Source: Membranipora membranacea
Lineage: Eukaryota > Bryozoa > Gymnolaemata > Cheilostomatida > Membraniporidae
Reading direction: 5' to 3'
Assembly: GCA_914767715.1 (NCBI GenBank)
Contig: OU612067.1
Coordinates: forward strand, 8,990,001-9,054,000
DNA: 64,000 nt
The notes under the pieces were generated by a model. That model did not search any database. It was not told the DNA's origin and saw nothing but the letters and a program-made list of their open reading frames with translations. Of the stretch, positions 50,673-62,522 are shown in pieces. The first letter of the stretch is position 1. Every line of letters begins with the position of its first letter. The position numbers and the translations under genes were made by a program.

Positions 50673-53600
50673 TCATTCTAAGAGAGTCTTTCTGCAGAGT
50701 CTAGCCACCAAGCCTGATAGTTGTAAGAGCGTTCCTAATCCATCTAGTATTCTCATCTGCGTGTAACCGATTTCCTTTTAAATAAAAAACTAACAGTTTA
50801 TAATACCAATTATATTTTCATTATCGAACCAGATACACATCCCATAGTGAGGTGTGCCAGGTAGACACACCTTCCTAAGATTTATGAGTAGGTATACGAC
50901 AGGATGTCAATGACAGATCCGTGACAGTAGAAACTAGAGAAATTCTTATACTTAGGATGTGATTGCCTTTCACGCATGTTATGTCCTGACTTCTGAACGA
51001 AGAGCCCGTGTAAGGATTCAAAACAGATGAGCAGACGTCATAGATGTCAACAAGAGATTTATTTGAGATTCAGTTTTTCCACAAAACGGATAGCGGTACT
51101 CCTATTTCATCGTAGGAAAAGTGATGAAGAAATATCTTAACTCTAACTAGACCATTAGGGTATAAGTATACCCATTATCCAAGCTAATCTAGCTAATGGA
51201 GCTGAATCTTGAATATCCCATCGGATACTTGGCGTAGGGTTTTGGCAAGCGCTTCAAATGATGTTCTCAAGTTAGTAGACATCGGAAAAAGAGAACAGGG
51301 TGTAAGTTGACAGTTAGGATGTCACTCTTATTTATCGGATGACAAGTGGACAGTCTTGAGGATGAATTCCGCTTCCTGGCATAGGAAGACTTTTTCTATA
51401 TCACAATGGATACTTTTCTCACATGCAGAGGACAGTGATTAATGTATTGTCTGGTAGATATTTTGAAGTTAAAGTACATTAAAGTGATGAATGAATGCAT
51501 TATATACCTTGATATACTCAAGCTTGAGAAACTCTGGCATCTTATGCGTCTTTGTGATTCTAAAGATGATTCCGATAATGTCCTCAGCGGCGTAGCCCAG
51601 CTTGTATAGCTGGCTAACAATTTTATAAGCATTATCAAAGTCTTTGGCAACACAGTAGTTGAGCATGTCTTTTATTAAGAGAGGGTGAGGCTCGTCGCAA
51701 ACTTTGAAAACGTTCTCGGAAGTAACTTGGCCAAATCCCTGAGATGTAGACTGCAAGTTGTTGAGTGCCTACAGTAGAAAAAAACAATCCAGGGATTAAT
51801 GAATCAGGAAATTAAATCGAGGGTATAGTAGATTTACTATTGTATGTATTTTAACATGATACAAAGTAGTTTGGCATCGGGCACCTGCTGGCACATGTCA
51901 TATTAGCATCAAGAGCTCAGCTCAGTGTTAGTGGATAGGTGAGAGAGGTGGTGTTTTTGTGAGTAGAGCGGAGTTAGCGCAACATACATAAATCAAGATT
52001 TTTAGAATAATCGAAATAAGAGATCATTGTTGTAGTAGGGATTACCTGAACAGGAAGCCCGGAAGACAAAGATCAATTAGTGTTAAGACAAGTAATCCCA
52101 TCTTCATCAATTTATATCAGCTTTTGGAATAAGTTGCATAATCTCCCAGTTGGAATAAAAAGCAACAAAATTTGTTGTTTTTAGGGATATTGTTTTGAAG
52201 CGCACCTTGTTGACTGTTGTGCAAAATCTTTTGACAAACTGGTAACAAATTGAACTATAGGTTTACATGTACTTCTTTAAATTTGCCTTTGTTTAACGTG
52301 TTCAATACATAGTGTCAAGGCCAATAACTCAAGGGGGCCTGCTTCAATTTTCATTCTGAGGGACCATCTGCTTTCAGTGAAAAGACCGAATAACGCTGGC
52401 TCTAGGTTTTGGATGTCGGAACATCATCAAAATCTTACGTCACTGGGCAAACACCTGATCTAAAGCCTGATTGAAGTCCTACCTGGTGACTGTTAAATGA
52501 TTGTATTTAGTTAACAATGATTATGCATTTTATTATTGTTTCATGATGGCAAGTTTGTTGGGTTAGATGTCTCTTCATTAATCATTTTAACACCAATAAT
52601 GAAGTAGTATAGACAATAATAGGCGCCGAGGATAATTTGCCTCTTGATAACTTCAGAAACTCTCTTAAGCTCAACTCCTGAGCGCTTTAGTGGTAGATTT
52701 GAGGAATTATGGACACTGCTCGTTCTGATTTCAATGGCTTCAGAGACTATAGGGATACCTGTAGCTATGTTCTTAGCAGATTTGAATACTCTTAATAAAC
52801 TGCACGCTATCCTATTGATGAAGATAGGGAAGAAGTTGAAGTTAGGATCTTGGATAAATCATTTGCTTCGTGTTGGTCAAGAACGTGAATCAGCTGTTTA
52901 CCCTAACCTATGTGTGTTTGAGAGGCAAGTAGCCCTGTGTGAAACCACTGTCCATTAAATATTCTTGGGCACCGGATTAAGACCAACCCCATTAAATTAA
53001 CAATAGGCCAATTTAGTCAATGGGCCAAGTTCTTTTTATACATATGATTATGGTCCAAAACCAATCCCGAGTTACGCACACAGGTCAACCAACATTACTT
53101 CACGATTCACTATTCAATATGTTTTTCAAATAGCTAAATACGTAAAGTGGATTTAATTTTACTTTTCATGCACCGCCTTCAATGGCCTATGCATTATTAA
53201 ACCGTAATAATTGCCATCTATGAATATGATGGTAGTAAGTTATATTAAAAGTCGGTCACAGGGATCATAACTCATAACATTATTTCTATGTTATCCAGTA
53301 TTTTTAGACACAGCCGATACACTGTGTAATGGGTTGCTGTTAAATCTATGTTGCATCTATGGTGCAATCGGTTAGCAAGCGTGATATTCTCTGCCAGGCA
53401 AATGGTGCCGCACGAGTTCTGGTTTGAGTCCCGGGTTCTGGAAAATGCGGAAAGGCGGAAAATCAGTTTCATCGCGGAAAAGCGTTTTCCAAACGCGGAA
53501 AATCGTTTTCCGCGTTTTCGAAAATGCGGAAAATCGTTTTTCACCTTGAATTTGTTGATGATGCTAAAAGAAACTACTGGAAAGACATTGAGACATCACC

Positions 53601-55946
53601 ACTGTATCATATGAGTGATTTTGGTAAAAATCAAGTGATAAAAATAATTTTATTGGAAAATGCGGAAAATATTTTTTTCCTCAAAAATTGATCTCAATGC
53701 ATAGAAAATGAACTGTAACCTATTAAGATATCATCCCCATCCAATTAAAACATTAGTCTGGAACTTTAAGTTTATGATGTTTTACTTATTTTAGCTGATA
53801 ACACTTAACTTTTATAATTTGATTGACGAGATTATTTTAGATTTTAGATCTTTGAGTTTTGGATTTGGGCTTCGAATTTTTATTTCCTTTTATGGTGTCT
53901 TATGCCCATTATCAAGCAATGCTGAGAAGAAACAATAGAAAGATCGGCGATCAATGATGGAAACCCAAAAGTAAATTGTTGAAAAAACCTGAAATTCAGG
54001 CCGTTAAAAGATGGGGATGATATCTTAATGGGTTACAGTTCATTTTCTATGCATTGAGATCAATTTTTGAGGAAAAAAATATTTTCCGCATTTTCCCAAA
54101 AAATTATTTTTATCACTTGATTTTTACCAAAAACACTCATATGATACAGTGGTGATGTCTCAATGTCTTTCCAGGAGTTTTTTTTTAGCATCATCAACAA
54201 ATTCAAGGTGAAAAACGATTTTCTGCATTTTCGAAAACGCGGAAAACGATTTTCCGCGTTTTCCAAAACTGAAAATACCTGAAATTCAGGCCTTTAGAAG
54301 ATGGGGATGATATCTTAATGGATTACAGTTCATTTTCTATGCATTGAGATCAATTTTTGAGGAAAAAAATATTTTCCGCATTTTCCAAAAAAATTATTTT
54401 TATCATTTGATTTTTACCAAAATCACTCATATGATACAGTGGTGATGTCTCAATGTCTTTCCAGTAGTTTTTTTAGCATCATCAACAAATTCAAGGTGGT
54501 AAACGATTTTCCGCATTTTCGAAAACGCGGAGCACGCTTTTCCGCGATGAAACTGATTTTCCGCCTCTCCGCGTTTTCCAGAACCCGTTTGAGTCCCACT
54601 GTAGGAGCTTCCAGATATTACCAGCCTCCAGCACCCTCAGGTTTATCTATCTCCTTTTTGTACAGATATTCTTGATTATACACTTAAGCCCTAATAGTAT
54701 GTGATAACTTATGAGGTTGTGACAACCACAGAGCACACTGGACGTCTTTTCATACATACACTCAGGGATTGATGACTTAGCATTTGGCTATAGGATAAAC
54801 ACAATATCGACTTGCAAGAACATGCAGGCAGTTACTTAGAATTTATCTTATTCCAATACCTGGTGTCATCAATCCCGTTTGTTTCGGGCTTGGTATGGAT
54901 GTCCTATGCATAGTGCGGAGAGGGTGGGGAAACAGTACGGTTTACTATCACATTTATCCGCATAGTGCGGGTAGGGAGTGGAAACAGTGTGTGGTTTGGC
55001 AGGGACTCGAGGGCACCAACATCACAACACTCCCACAACACAATTAGTCATTTAATTGTTAGAGCCGAGTTTCAGAATTTATGTATTTGCTGAGCTGATG
55101 GTGTTTTTTTCTTCAAAAAACATACAGATTAGTTCAATATTACCTCATTTCTGGGTCGCTTTCCTCCATTAAGAGCAATTAAATTGATTGACAGAGATGC
55201 TATATATCTCTTATACCACCCACATGAACATGGAAATGTGGACCACAGTGTCAGGAACCAGAGGGTCTTTTAGCACCGATGATCTAATTCAATGTCATAA
55301 AAACTTTCTCTAACCAGGAAAGGACAGTGATATCTCTGAAAGGCACTTACACGTATTGACAACTATTTCAATTTGTAGATCTAAGGAAGGATTTGTTATA
55401 CATGAAATGATAGGAAAAGGTTGCCAAAAAGTTTGTTAGTAGGAGATAGAGAGCACGGAACTGGAGATTTATAGGCAAGCATGCTATGACTAACTGGAAC
55501 ATTAACTTCTCAATCCTAATCCTTCTCATGTATGAGGAAGGTGCCAGCGAAGAGTTTCCTTCTCGGTGGTTTTATTTACATTTAAAATCGCTTTTAAATT
55601 GCTCCTTACTTTTCACAAACACTACGGCGAACAATTTGGGTATGTATTGGCCTGATTGATTGAATAGATAGAATTTTAGCGAAGCATTTGCAAATAATCT
55701 GGCTCGCTTATCTGATCAAAATCTTGTATTGCTTATTTGAATTGGAGACCACCCCTGGTTCAAAATTGGTTCAATTTACAAGACCCACCTGTCTCATATC
55801 CCCCTCGGCAGTAAACAGGATTGCCTCCAGTCCTTTGTCATCATAAGATACACTCTCCGCCTCACAAACTCTGAGAAGTCTGTCCAACACCTGAGCATCT
55901 GTAAGCCTAGTATACCTCAGCATAGCACATCTAGACTGTATGGGTT
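50673..55946 (-). CDS. RFC2: Replication factor C subunit 2, C-terminal three exons (partial)
   Basis: Exons on the minus strand: 55946-55789, 51768-51508 and 50774-50673, in frame and ending in TGA, covering 173 residues. Landmarks are [20 protein letters not shown], the sensor-region [51 protein letters not shown] and the end EIGYTQMRI...[11 protein letters not shown]. These match the RFC2 (40 kDa) clamp-loader subunit and its C-terminal collar domain. RFC loads PCNA on primer-template junctions. The Walker A and B and SRC-preceding exons are absent from the window; the first exon here enters in phase 1, so they lie further upstream, beyond 64000 or unrecognised. A foldback element sits in the 4.0-kb intron. 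Confidence 0.95.
53361..53432 (+). repeat. tRNA-derived SINE head, interrupted by foldback element
   Basis: It starts GGTGCAATCGGTTAGCAAGC, passes GCCAGGCAAATGGTGCCGC and ends in the B box GTTCTGGTTTGAGTCCC. The sequence resumes after the foldback element at 54587 with the duplicated GTTTGAGTCCC and then ACTGTAGGAGC. Confidence 0.7.
53433..54586. mobile_element. Foldback / Mutator-like non-autonomous DNA transposon with 11-bp target duplication
   Basis: The element begins GGGTTCTGGAAAATGCGGA and ends with the complement (TTTTCCAGAACCC). The direct duplication GTTTGAGTCCC flanks it at 53422-53432 and 54587-54597. The left arm (53433 to about 53745) pairs with a right arm (about 54297-54586). 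The right arm has an internal second copy at about 54000-54283, so one arm is tandemly duplicated. Arms are rich in GCGGAAAA/TTTTCCGC motifs and show few differences. No transposase is encoded. The 11-bp duplication and long arms fit Mutator-like or foldback elements; the superfamily is inferred. Confidence 0.82.
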
Positions 55947-56691
55947 CTGTAGAAAGAAGAGAAAACTGGCAATAAACACACTGATGGTCAAAATTTTGGC
56001 TAGAAAGTCCAGTTCAGGTAGATCAGGCCTGTAGTTCTCAAACTGTCTCATTTTATTTCTTATCAAGTACTCCACAATCTTTATCAATCCTAATATAGAT
56101 TATACACTGTTGCCAAATGGGAATTTGTGATTTGAATGGGGAACGTTATAAAAAGTGGAACTTCTAATTCAGAGAAACAATATGGAAAAATGCCACGATC
56201 CACTTTGCATTTTTTAATTTATGCATTATTTAAGGTTATTGACTTGTAAAAATCAATACATTAACAAAAACGAATAATATGTCGCAGCCTGTTTTCATTG
56301 TTGTAACTTCATTTTTTGCGTTGTTTATTCAGTCTTTAACCTTGAGAGACAAACAAACAAGAATTATCATGATTAAGTGCGTAGGCGGGTGAAGGTGTGT
56401 GACAGAACGACAAAAGTACATCATTATAATGATGTTATCCGGATCCACCGATGTGCCAATTGCATGTTGGCATTGGTTCGGCCAGACAAGCCAGGAGATT
56501 TATTTTTGCCGTTGTATCATCAGTAGATATGTATATTGCTGCATAACTACCTTAAAAGCGTTATGACGTTCTTAAAATTTTGATTTCTTTCTTGAAATGA
56601 TGATTCACTTTATTGTATAACATTTTTGCAAGTTGATGTAAGTGGTAAAGTGGTAAAGTGGTAATCCTTAATAATTGATGCCTAGACCACA

Positions 56692-57004
56692 ACCTGTTAT
56701 CCAATCTTAATTGTCTTTGTTATGAGACAATTAGGTTGATGATGCAGTGCTAATGAGCGCCCCTGACTCACCTTTCCTTTGCCTCTTTGAGATACGAGGG
56801 GTTGGGACATTGATTTGTTACAATTGTGGACCTGTTATCCGATGCTAATTGCCTTTGTCATGAAAGGATGAGGTTGATGACGCATTTCTGGAAAGTCCCT
56901 TGACAGCTTGCTTCTTTTGGAGTTGGTAAGAGAGAGAGAGTTGTGACATTGGTTTGTTACGTTAGTGGACTTGTAATTCATTGACAATTGATTTCTTTTC
57001 TGTG
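56692..57004 (+). repeat. Degenerate tandem repeat, period about 138 bp
   Basis: Units start at 56692 (ACCTGTTATCCAATCTTAAT), 56830 (ACCTGTTATCCGATGCTAAT) and 56969 (ACTTGTAATTCATTGACAAT, partial). The shared end of the full units is GACATTGRTTTGTTACRNTWGTGGA. A short GTGGTAAA tandem lies just before, at 56642-56663. Confidence 0.7.
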
Positions 57005-58550
57005 GGTAAGTTACACCCTTAATTAACAACTTGCTAGGTTGGGTGTTCACAAACAAATCTACCAAGATGAAGATTCATGGCAGGATTGTGGCTGATGAAA
57101 TCCATTCATTAATTGGGCTCATCTTATAATCCACACTGAGAGTTTAGTAGCGATTAATCAAGGTCTTCATTTAAGGCCATAAAATTTTTCAACCAGTCCA
57201 GACGTACAACTATCAAACAAAAAATTGAATATTGATTAGACACTGCATCTTCATGTGGAGTCCTTGTCATCTGTTGACAGTTACAAATTAAAGCAGCGTG
57301 CTCGCTGCATGCAGATCAATTACCAAAAGTCATCATTAATTAAAACAATTAAGCGTGTATGAGATTAACGTAAAAACTAATTTATGTAAATACTCCTTGA
57401 CTTTGGTCTGGTCCACTTCAACTCCTTCCTATCTGGTTTTCTCTCGTGTTATCATGTGCCATGGTTTTGTACAATGCTCCATTCATTAAACAAGATTAGT
57501 TTTCAGCAGCGCTCCCTCCTAATTAGTGTACAGTATTGTATCTGACTTATCGAGGGCCTTCTGCCCGAAATATACACTGTATGTCATCATCCACTAATCA
57601 AAATATCCCATTTCACTAAGTACCTCCAGTTTTAATTGATTAAAATGGTCAGAATAATGTTCCTCTATAATTGAGGAGGGTGTGTCAGCAGCGTTCCTTT
57701 AGTATGTATGAAAAGTCGGTCTTTCAGACCAAATTCTTATTAGCGCTTCCACATGTCTGAGTATCTCCCTGGCTTAATCTAGTTATAAGAGTATATAATG
57801 GATTGTGTTATGACTCATAAATTATTAGTTTAATCTATCATTCATGACAAAGGTGGAACTGAAACAAACAGCGGCATCTTCTGGATAAATAACCTGATAC
57901 TGAAAGCGAAAAATCGTCCAGCTTCCAGTCAGTAAACGCCAAGGATTACTAACACTGAACGAGATTATCGATCATTAACCTTGCTAGGAGGAGACCGGCA
58001 GACTTTGCCTTGCAGTCTGCTTATCTAATTTCCAGGCTAAGCCACAAAGGACAAACCTAAAATGTTTTTCCGTAGGAACTGTCCACGCTTGACAAAGTTT
58101 ACATGATGTTGTCATGTTTTATGATTGCTACCAAAGGCCAAGGTTTGTCCTAGAGGAAGTTTGATCCAGTGTGCTCGCAGTCTGGTCATTCCCAGCCGGC
58201 ATTTGCTCAAAACCTAAATCCAGGCAACTTGAATCATGCTTTGTCGAGGTTGATTCAAGGCCTTTTCGAGCGAGATTATGTATTGAGTTGCTGTGCTAAT
58301 CTCATTCATTTTCATCATAATATAGGTGATTACCAGCAGCAGCAGGTCAGGAAACCATACTTTTAAATTTCCTGTACTCCCCCAAAAACAGGAAACATTT
58401 ATCAACCTAGTTAATGTCTTCTATCTTGCAGATCAATCTATTCTGATGAAGTTTATTGTGCTTTTGCCTTATCAATCACTTCCTGAAATGATTGTCATCA
58501 GCCTACAGTCTAAAGAGCGCCAATGGAAAGCACATGTGATGTAAATTATT

Positions 58551-58918
58551 TATTCTTTTGGCTTCCTTAATGTTTCTGTGAGAGCCTCCGACATCTTTCC
58601 TTTAATTTGGGGCCATTCCTGTGAAAGAGCCAGCATAAGTTAAGTACCGTTGACCTGTGTAGCTTGCTATTTATGCTCTTTGGATGCGAGCGGTTTTGTG
58701 AATGGTGATAAATATGTGGAGAGGAAGGGCCATAAATTGATTCTTTCTTTCTTTTCTTCCTTAATGTTCATGTGAGAGTCTCCAATGGCTGTCTTTTGTT
58801 TTGGGGGCTATTTGTGTGAAAGTACCGCCGACGTGCGGAGTTTGCTATTCCCGCTCTTCTAATACAAGCGGTTTTGAGAAATGTCATAAATCTGCTGTGA
58901 TGGAAGGGCCATAAATTC
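58551..58918 (+). repeat. Tandem duplication of a noncoding block, about 185 bp per unit
   Basis: Unit 1 (58551-58740) and unit 2 (58741-58918) share, in order, CTTCCTTAATGTT, TGTGAGAG, TCC, GTGTGAAAG-like, CTTTGCTATT-like, CGAGCGGTTTTG and GGAAGGGCCATAAATT. The order of conserved and diverged segments is the same in both units. Confidence 0.72.
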
Positions 58919-61900
58919 TCATACTACTACGAGAGTTGAAATTTCGACAACTCAATCACGTTGGGGAAAAGAGGCTTTCAGCGTCTGCCACATCCATAAA
59001 TCAAATACAATAGAACATTACCAAACCCCATGTGTCAGCTATAGGATGATATATGACCAATACAAGGAGATTATTTACAACTGTTTTGACCGAAACCAAC
59101 ACTGATGGTCAATTTAGAATCTCTACATCCTGGGTGACCCCATACCATCTGACCATCAACAAATACCTTCTGCCAGGTCAAATCCAGGAGGATGGATAAC
59201 CAAGAGCCTCTGGATCATTTATTGAGCAAGATACTTCACTTCTCAAATTGACACTTTTCTGTCAACATCGACATCCTATGTCACATCAATAAAGGCCATT
59301 ACCAACCAAAGATGTTTTGGTGGGTAACTTTGATGATTCTCAACATCCATGCTCGGGGCTATGAGATGGTCGGGTCGCTTCCTTCACAAGCTTTTTGGTT
59401 ATATGTGTGGTATGCACCATGTATGTTACAGTAGCTGTTCCTGTCCGCATTGGCAACAAAACACCGAAAGGGATGGCTTTGTGAAAGGGAGTCGAGTAAG
59501 GGGTCAGGAGTTCGCAGCAAAACTACGTTTTCTGGCATTGCTTATGCAGTTTATCTCAGCCATGGTTTGAGTTTCCAGGTATGTTTACCGTGGACAGCGT
59601 GCACATGACTAGACACATATGCATGCATGACTTATGAAACAAGGACGACGGTGAAGATAATTGAGAATAGACTGCTATGATTGATTTGATATTGTTTTCT
59701 CTTAACTCCCTGAAACCCCCTTTAGATGGTCTGACACTATGTTTAAGGTCACCCTGACATGCAGTAAGCGCATATGCCTTTAGTTTAATAGTGCACAATC
59801 TTAATCCCCTGAATATCTAGCTAGATAAAGGGGGTGTACCAATTGGATAGCTTGTTATCGCCAAGTTGTCACAACTCCACATTCTAGCAAATATCTTGAT
59901 GTTATGTTAGATATGAAAATGGTGAGGCAACCATTTACCATGTTTTTTTGCCAAATCTGTTACAACATCACCAAACTATCTCCATTTCCAAACATTTCCA
60001 AAGCAGTGAGTTTCCTAAGATATTGGTCGATTTCAGGCGCAACCTTGAGCCAGGTGATTGCTGATATCAGATCAGTTGCAACATTTGCATATAATTATAC
60101 ACACCAACATGAGGTACTTTTTTGTTAACAAAATGCTCTTTTGATTGGTTAAACAAGCAGCTTTTTGTATTTTGATTGGTGGAGTTTAACACTGAACAGT
60201 GTTTTATTGCATTTTTGTAATAATTTTTTGACACCTTAATCTATGGTCCCCAGGCAAGTCTATTGACAAGCAAGAAAAACATGGTGTTTATTTTGTCTCC
60301 AGTCTCTTGTGATAATAAGGGAACCGATAATCCGCTAATTCCTCTTGCAGCCACAGCGTCATGTTTAATAAGATTAATATAAAACTGTCCTGGGATAAAT
60401 CACGCTCTTTAACTTCAGCGCCAAGGGAAATATTAAGATTGATTAAGCATTAATGGAGATATAATGTTCTCTGTTAATCCGGATATACGACAACGAGTTA
60501 AGCGTTCAGTACTTCCAGAAGGTTGAAGGCACTCGTCATCTTATCCCATTCTAATGCAATCCATCACAGACCAACACTTTTCCACTTCTTAATACAGCTT
60601 ATAATGGCAGTAATCTCCGATAGTTATCTCCAAACATCAAATACACCTCGAAAATCTATTATGTGCTAATAGTTGTATCATTAGGACTTCCAGTTTGCAT
60701 ATTACCTGGGCACACTTCCAATAAAAAACTCTCAGAACTCTGCCAAATTTGTCAAGGAAAAACAGCTGATGTTAGTCGATTGGAAATGAAGACAGGGCCG
60801 GGAGGATGTCTTCCTTGTGTATAGAGGAGATAGCAATGTTCGTATTGTCACATCACGCTGATGTGATGACACCTGACTCTGAGATCTCGCCTGACATCTT
60901 CACACACAAAATAGTGCAGTGTCGTATAAAAACTTTCCATGAAGACAAATGAATTGTAAAAGTTATGCAAACGTATGAAATTGACCATCAATGTCTCCAT
61001 AGAATATCCATGAGCTGGAACAACTTTGTGACCAAACAATCTGTTGCTTCTTTTTTATATCCCTCTATTAATAACTGGTGAAATTGTGAAACTATGTTTC
61101 TCAATGTGCGCCTGATCATGATTATGACCTCGCTATGCAAGACATACTTTGTAACTGAGAGGAGTGGCTTTTTCAAGAAACACTGACCAGAATTGTTTGC
61201 CTGTCACATCTTCCAAAAGCTTAATTTATGTAATTGAATGCTTGCATTACAATGCTAAACTGCAACATTATCAATGTGTTAACTTGACCAAGCTACCCTC
61301 ATTTTACAAAAAATGATGGTGATAAATTATTGTCGAGGCGATATTAACAGCATTGAACCATGTACTCATGTTCTCAGCCATTTGCATTTGTTTTTACATC
61401 GGTGTCTAAAATTTATTGGTCAGACTGTGGCCATTCTCTCCCAATAGAAGCAATAAAGTAGGCGCGTTCGTGCAGGCTCAATTAACACATCCATTTGTCG
61501 TTTCAACTGTTATCCTTCAAATAAAACTATTTCAGTTGAGCAGACATGGATGCTGCAAACCGCATTGTATCCAACAATTGTGCCTTTTCGAATGCATTAA
61601 ACTGCAATAACGGCAAGGCTGGTACAAACAATTGGGACAGCAAGCGCCAAATATGCTGAGAAAACCCTACTGCCAGACCGATTTGACGATGATCAACAAG
61701 TTAGGAGCAGGTGAATGTTGGTTGGCGGGTCTTTGGAGGATGTGGTGGACAGGACTGTGGTTGGTACAGGGTGTGGTTAAGTGGCAATTTACTAAAACTG
61801 CCCAGTCAGAAATTTCCTCGGGATATAGACTTCCAGTGTCAAAAAGGAATATGTGTCGGCGATATCACCGTAGCGTCATGTGATGATTTTTGATGTTATA

Positions 61901-62289
61901 AAACTTTTTGTCTGAACTGACACAATTCATTTACACAAGTAGAACAAACCTGCGTCTCTTCTGTTTATATGGAAAGGCATTTCAATTGAATCGTGTCAGA
62001 AACCAATGGCCAAGGCCACAACTTGTGCCAAAAGTATGATAGCGCATCACCGACCGACTGCATGCATGTGTACTTTATTCAGCAGACAATGGCCATTGAT
62101 CACATAGCACAACACATAAGCAAAAATAGGCTTGACCATTGCTCATGTACTACTCAACCTATCAGGCTTATCACGTATGAAGAAAATGCAACAAATGTGT
62201 CTTCATGCTGGGGCAAGAGATTGGGTGCTGCATGCTGCATCCTGCACGTAAAGGGGTGAGGAGGTGATGGATGGGTTTATTTGATTAAA

Positions 62290-62522
62290 AAAAAGGTTGA
62301 TTAAAATCGGATGTCATATCACACGCCACATCCCGAAGCATGGGCGGCGAAATATTATTTTGCCTTAATGGCAAGGCCGCAATGTCTGCGCCAGTTTTGC
62401 GCTCAGTTTGCAGGCAGGTCGGAGCACACCTGGGGGCCAACCAAACCCCAGGATTCAAACCCACGACCTTCATCACTTGCGTGTTGAAGCCGGCGCTCTA
62501 ACCAACTGAGCTACCTCCTACT
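62290..62522 (-). repeat. tRNA-derived SINE
   Basis: The minus strand starts GGAGGTAGCTCAGTTGGTTA (A box) and has the B box GGTTTGAATCC about 50 bases later. A body with GCGGCCTTGCCATTAAGGC follows, and ends near 62290 in an A/T-rich tail. The acceptor stem does not pair, so it is a SINE and not a functional tRNA gene. Confidence 0.75.

Noticed and set aside
52644-52958. 104-codon open frame in the large RFC2 intron
   Set aside because: No recognisable domain, splice sites or composition to support a gene; treated as chance or old mobile-element sequence.
53433-54586. CRISPR-like or satellite array suggested by repeated GCGGAAAA words
   Set aside because: The repeats are the arms of one foldback transposon with a target duplication, not regularly spaced units.
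62441-62515. Possible tRNA gene on the minus strand
   Set aside because: A and B boxes are present, but the acceptor stem does not pair and a SINE body follows.
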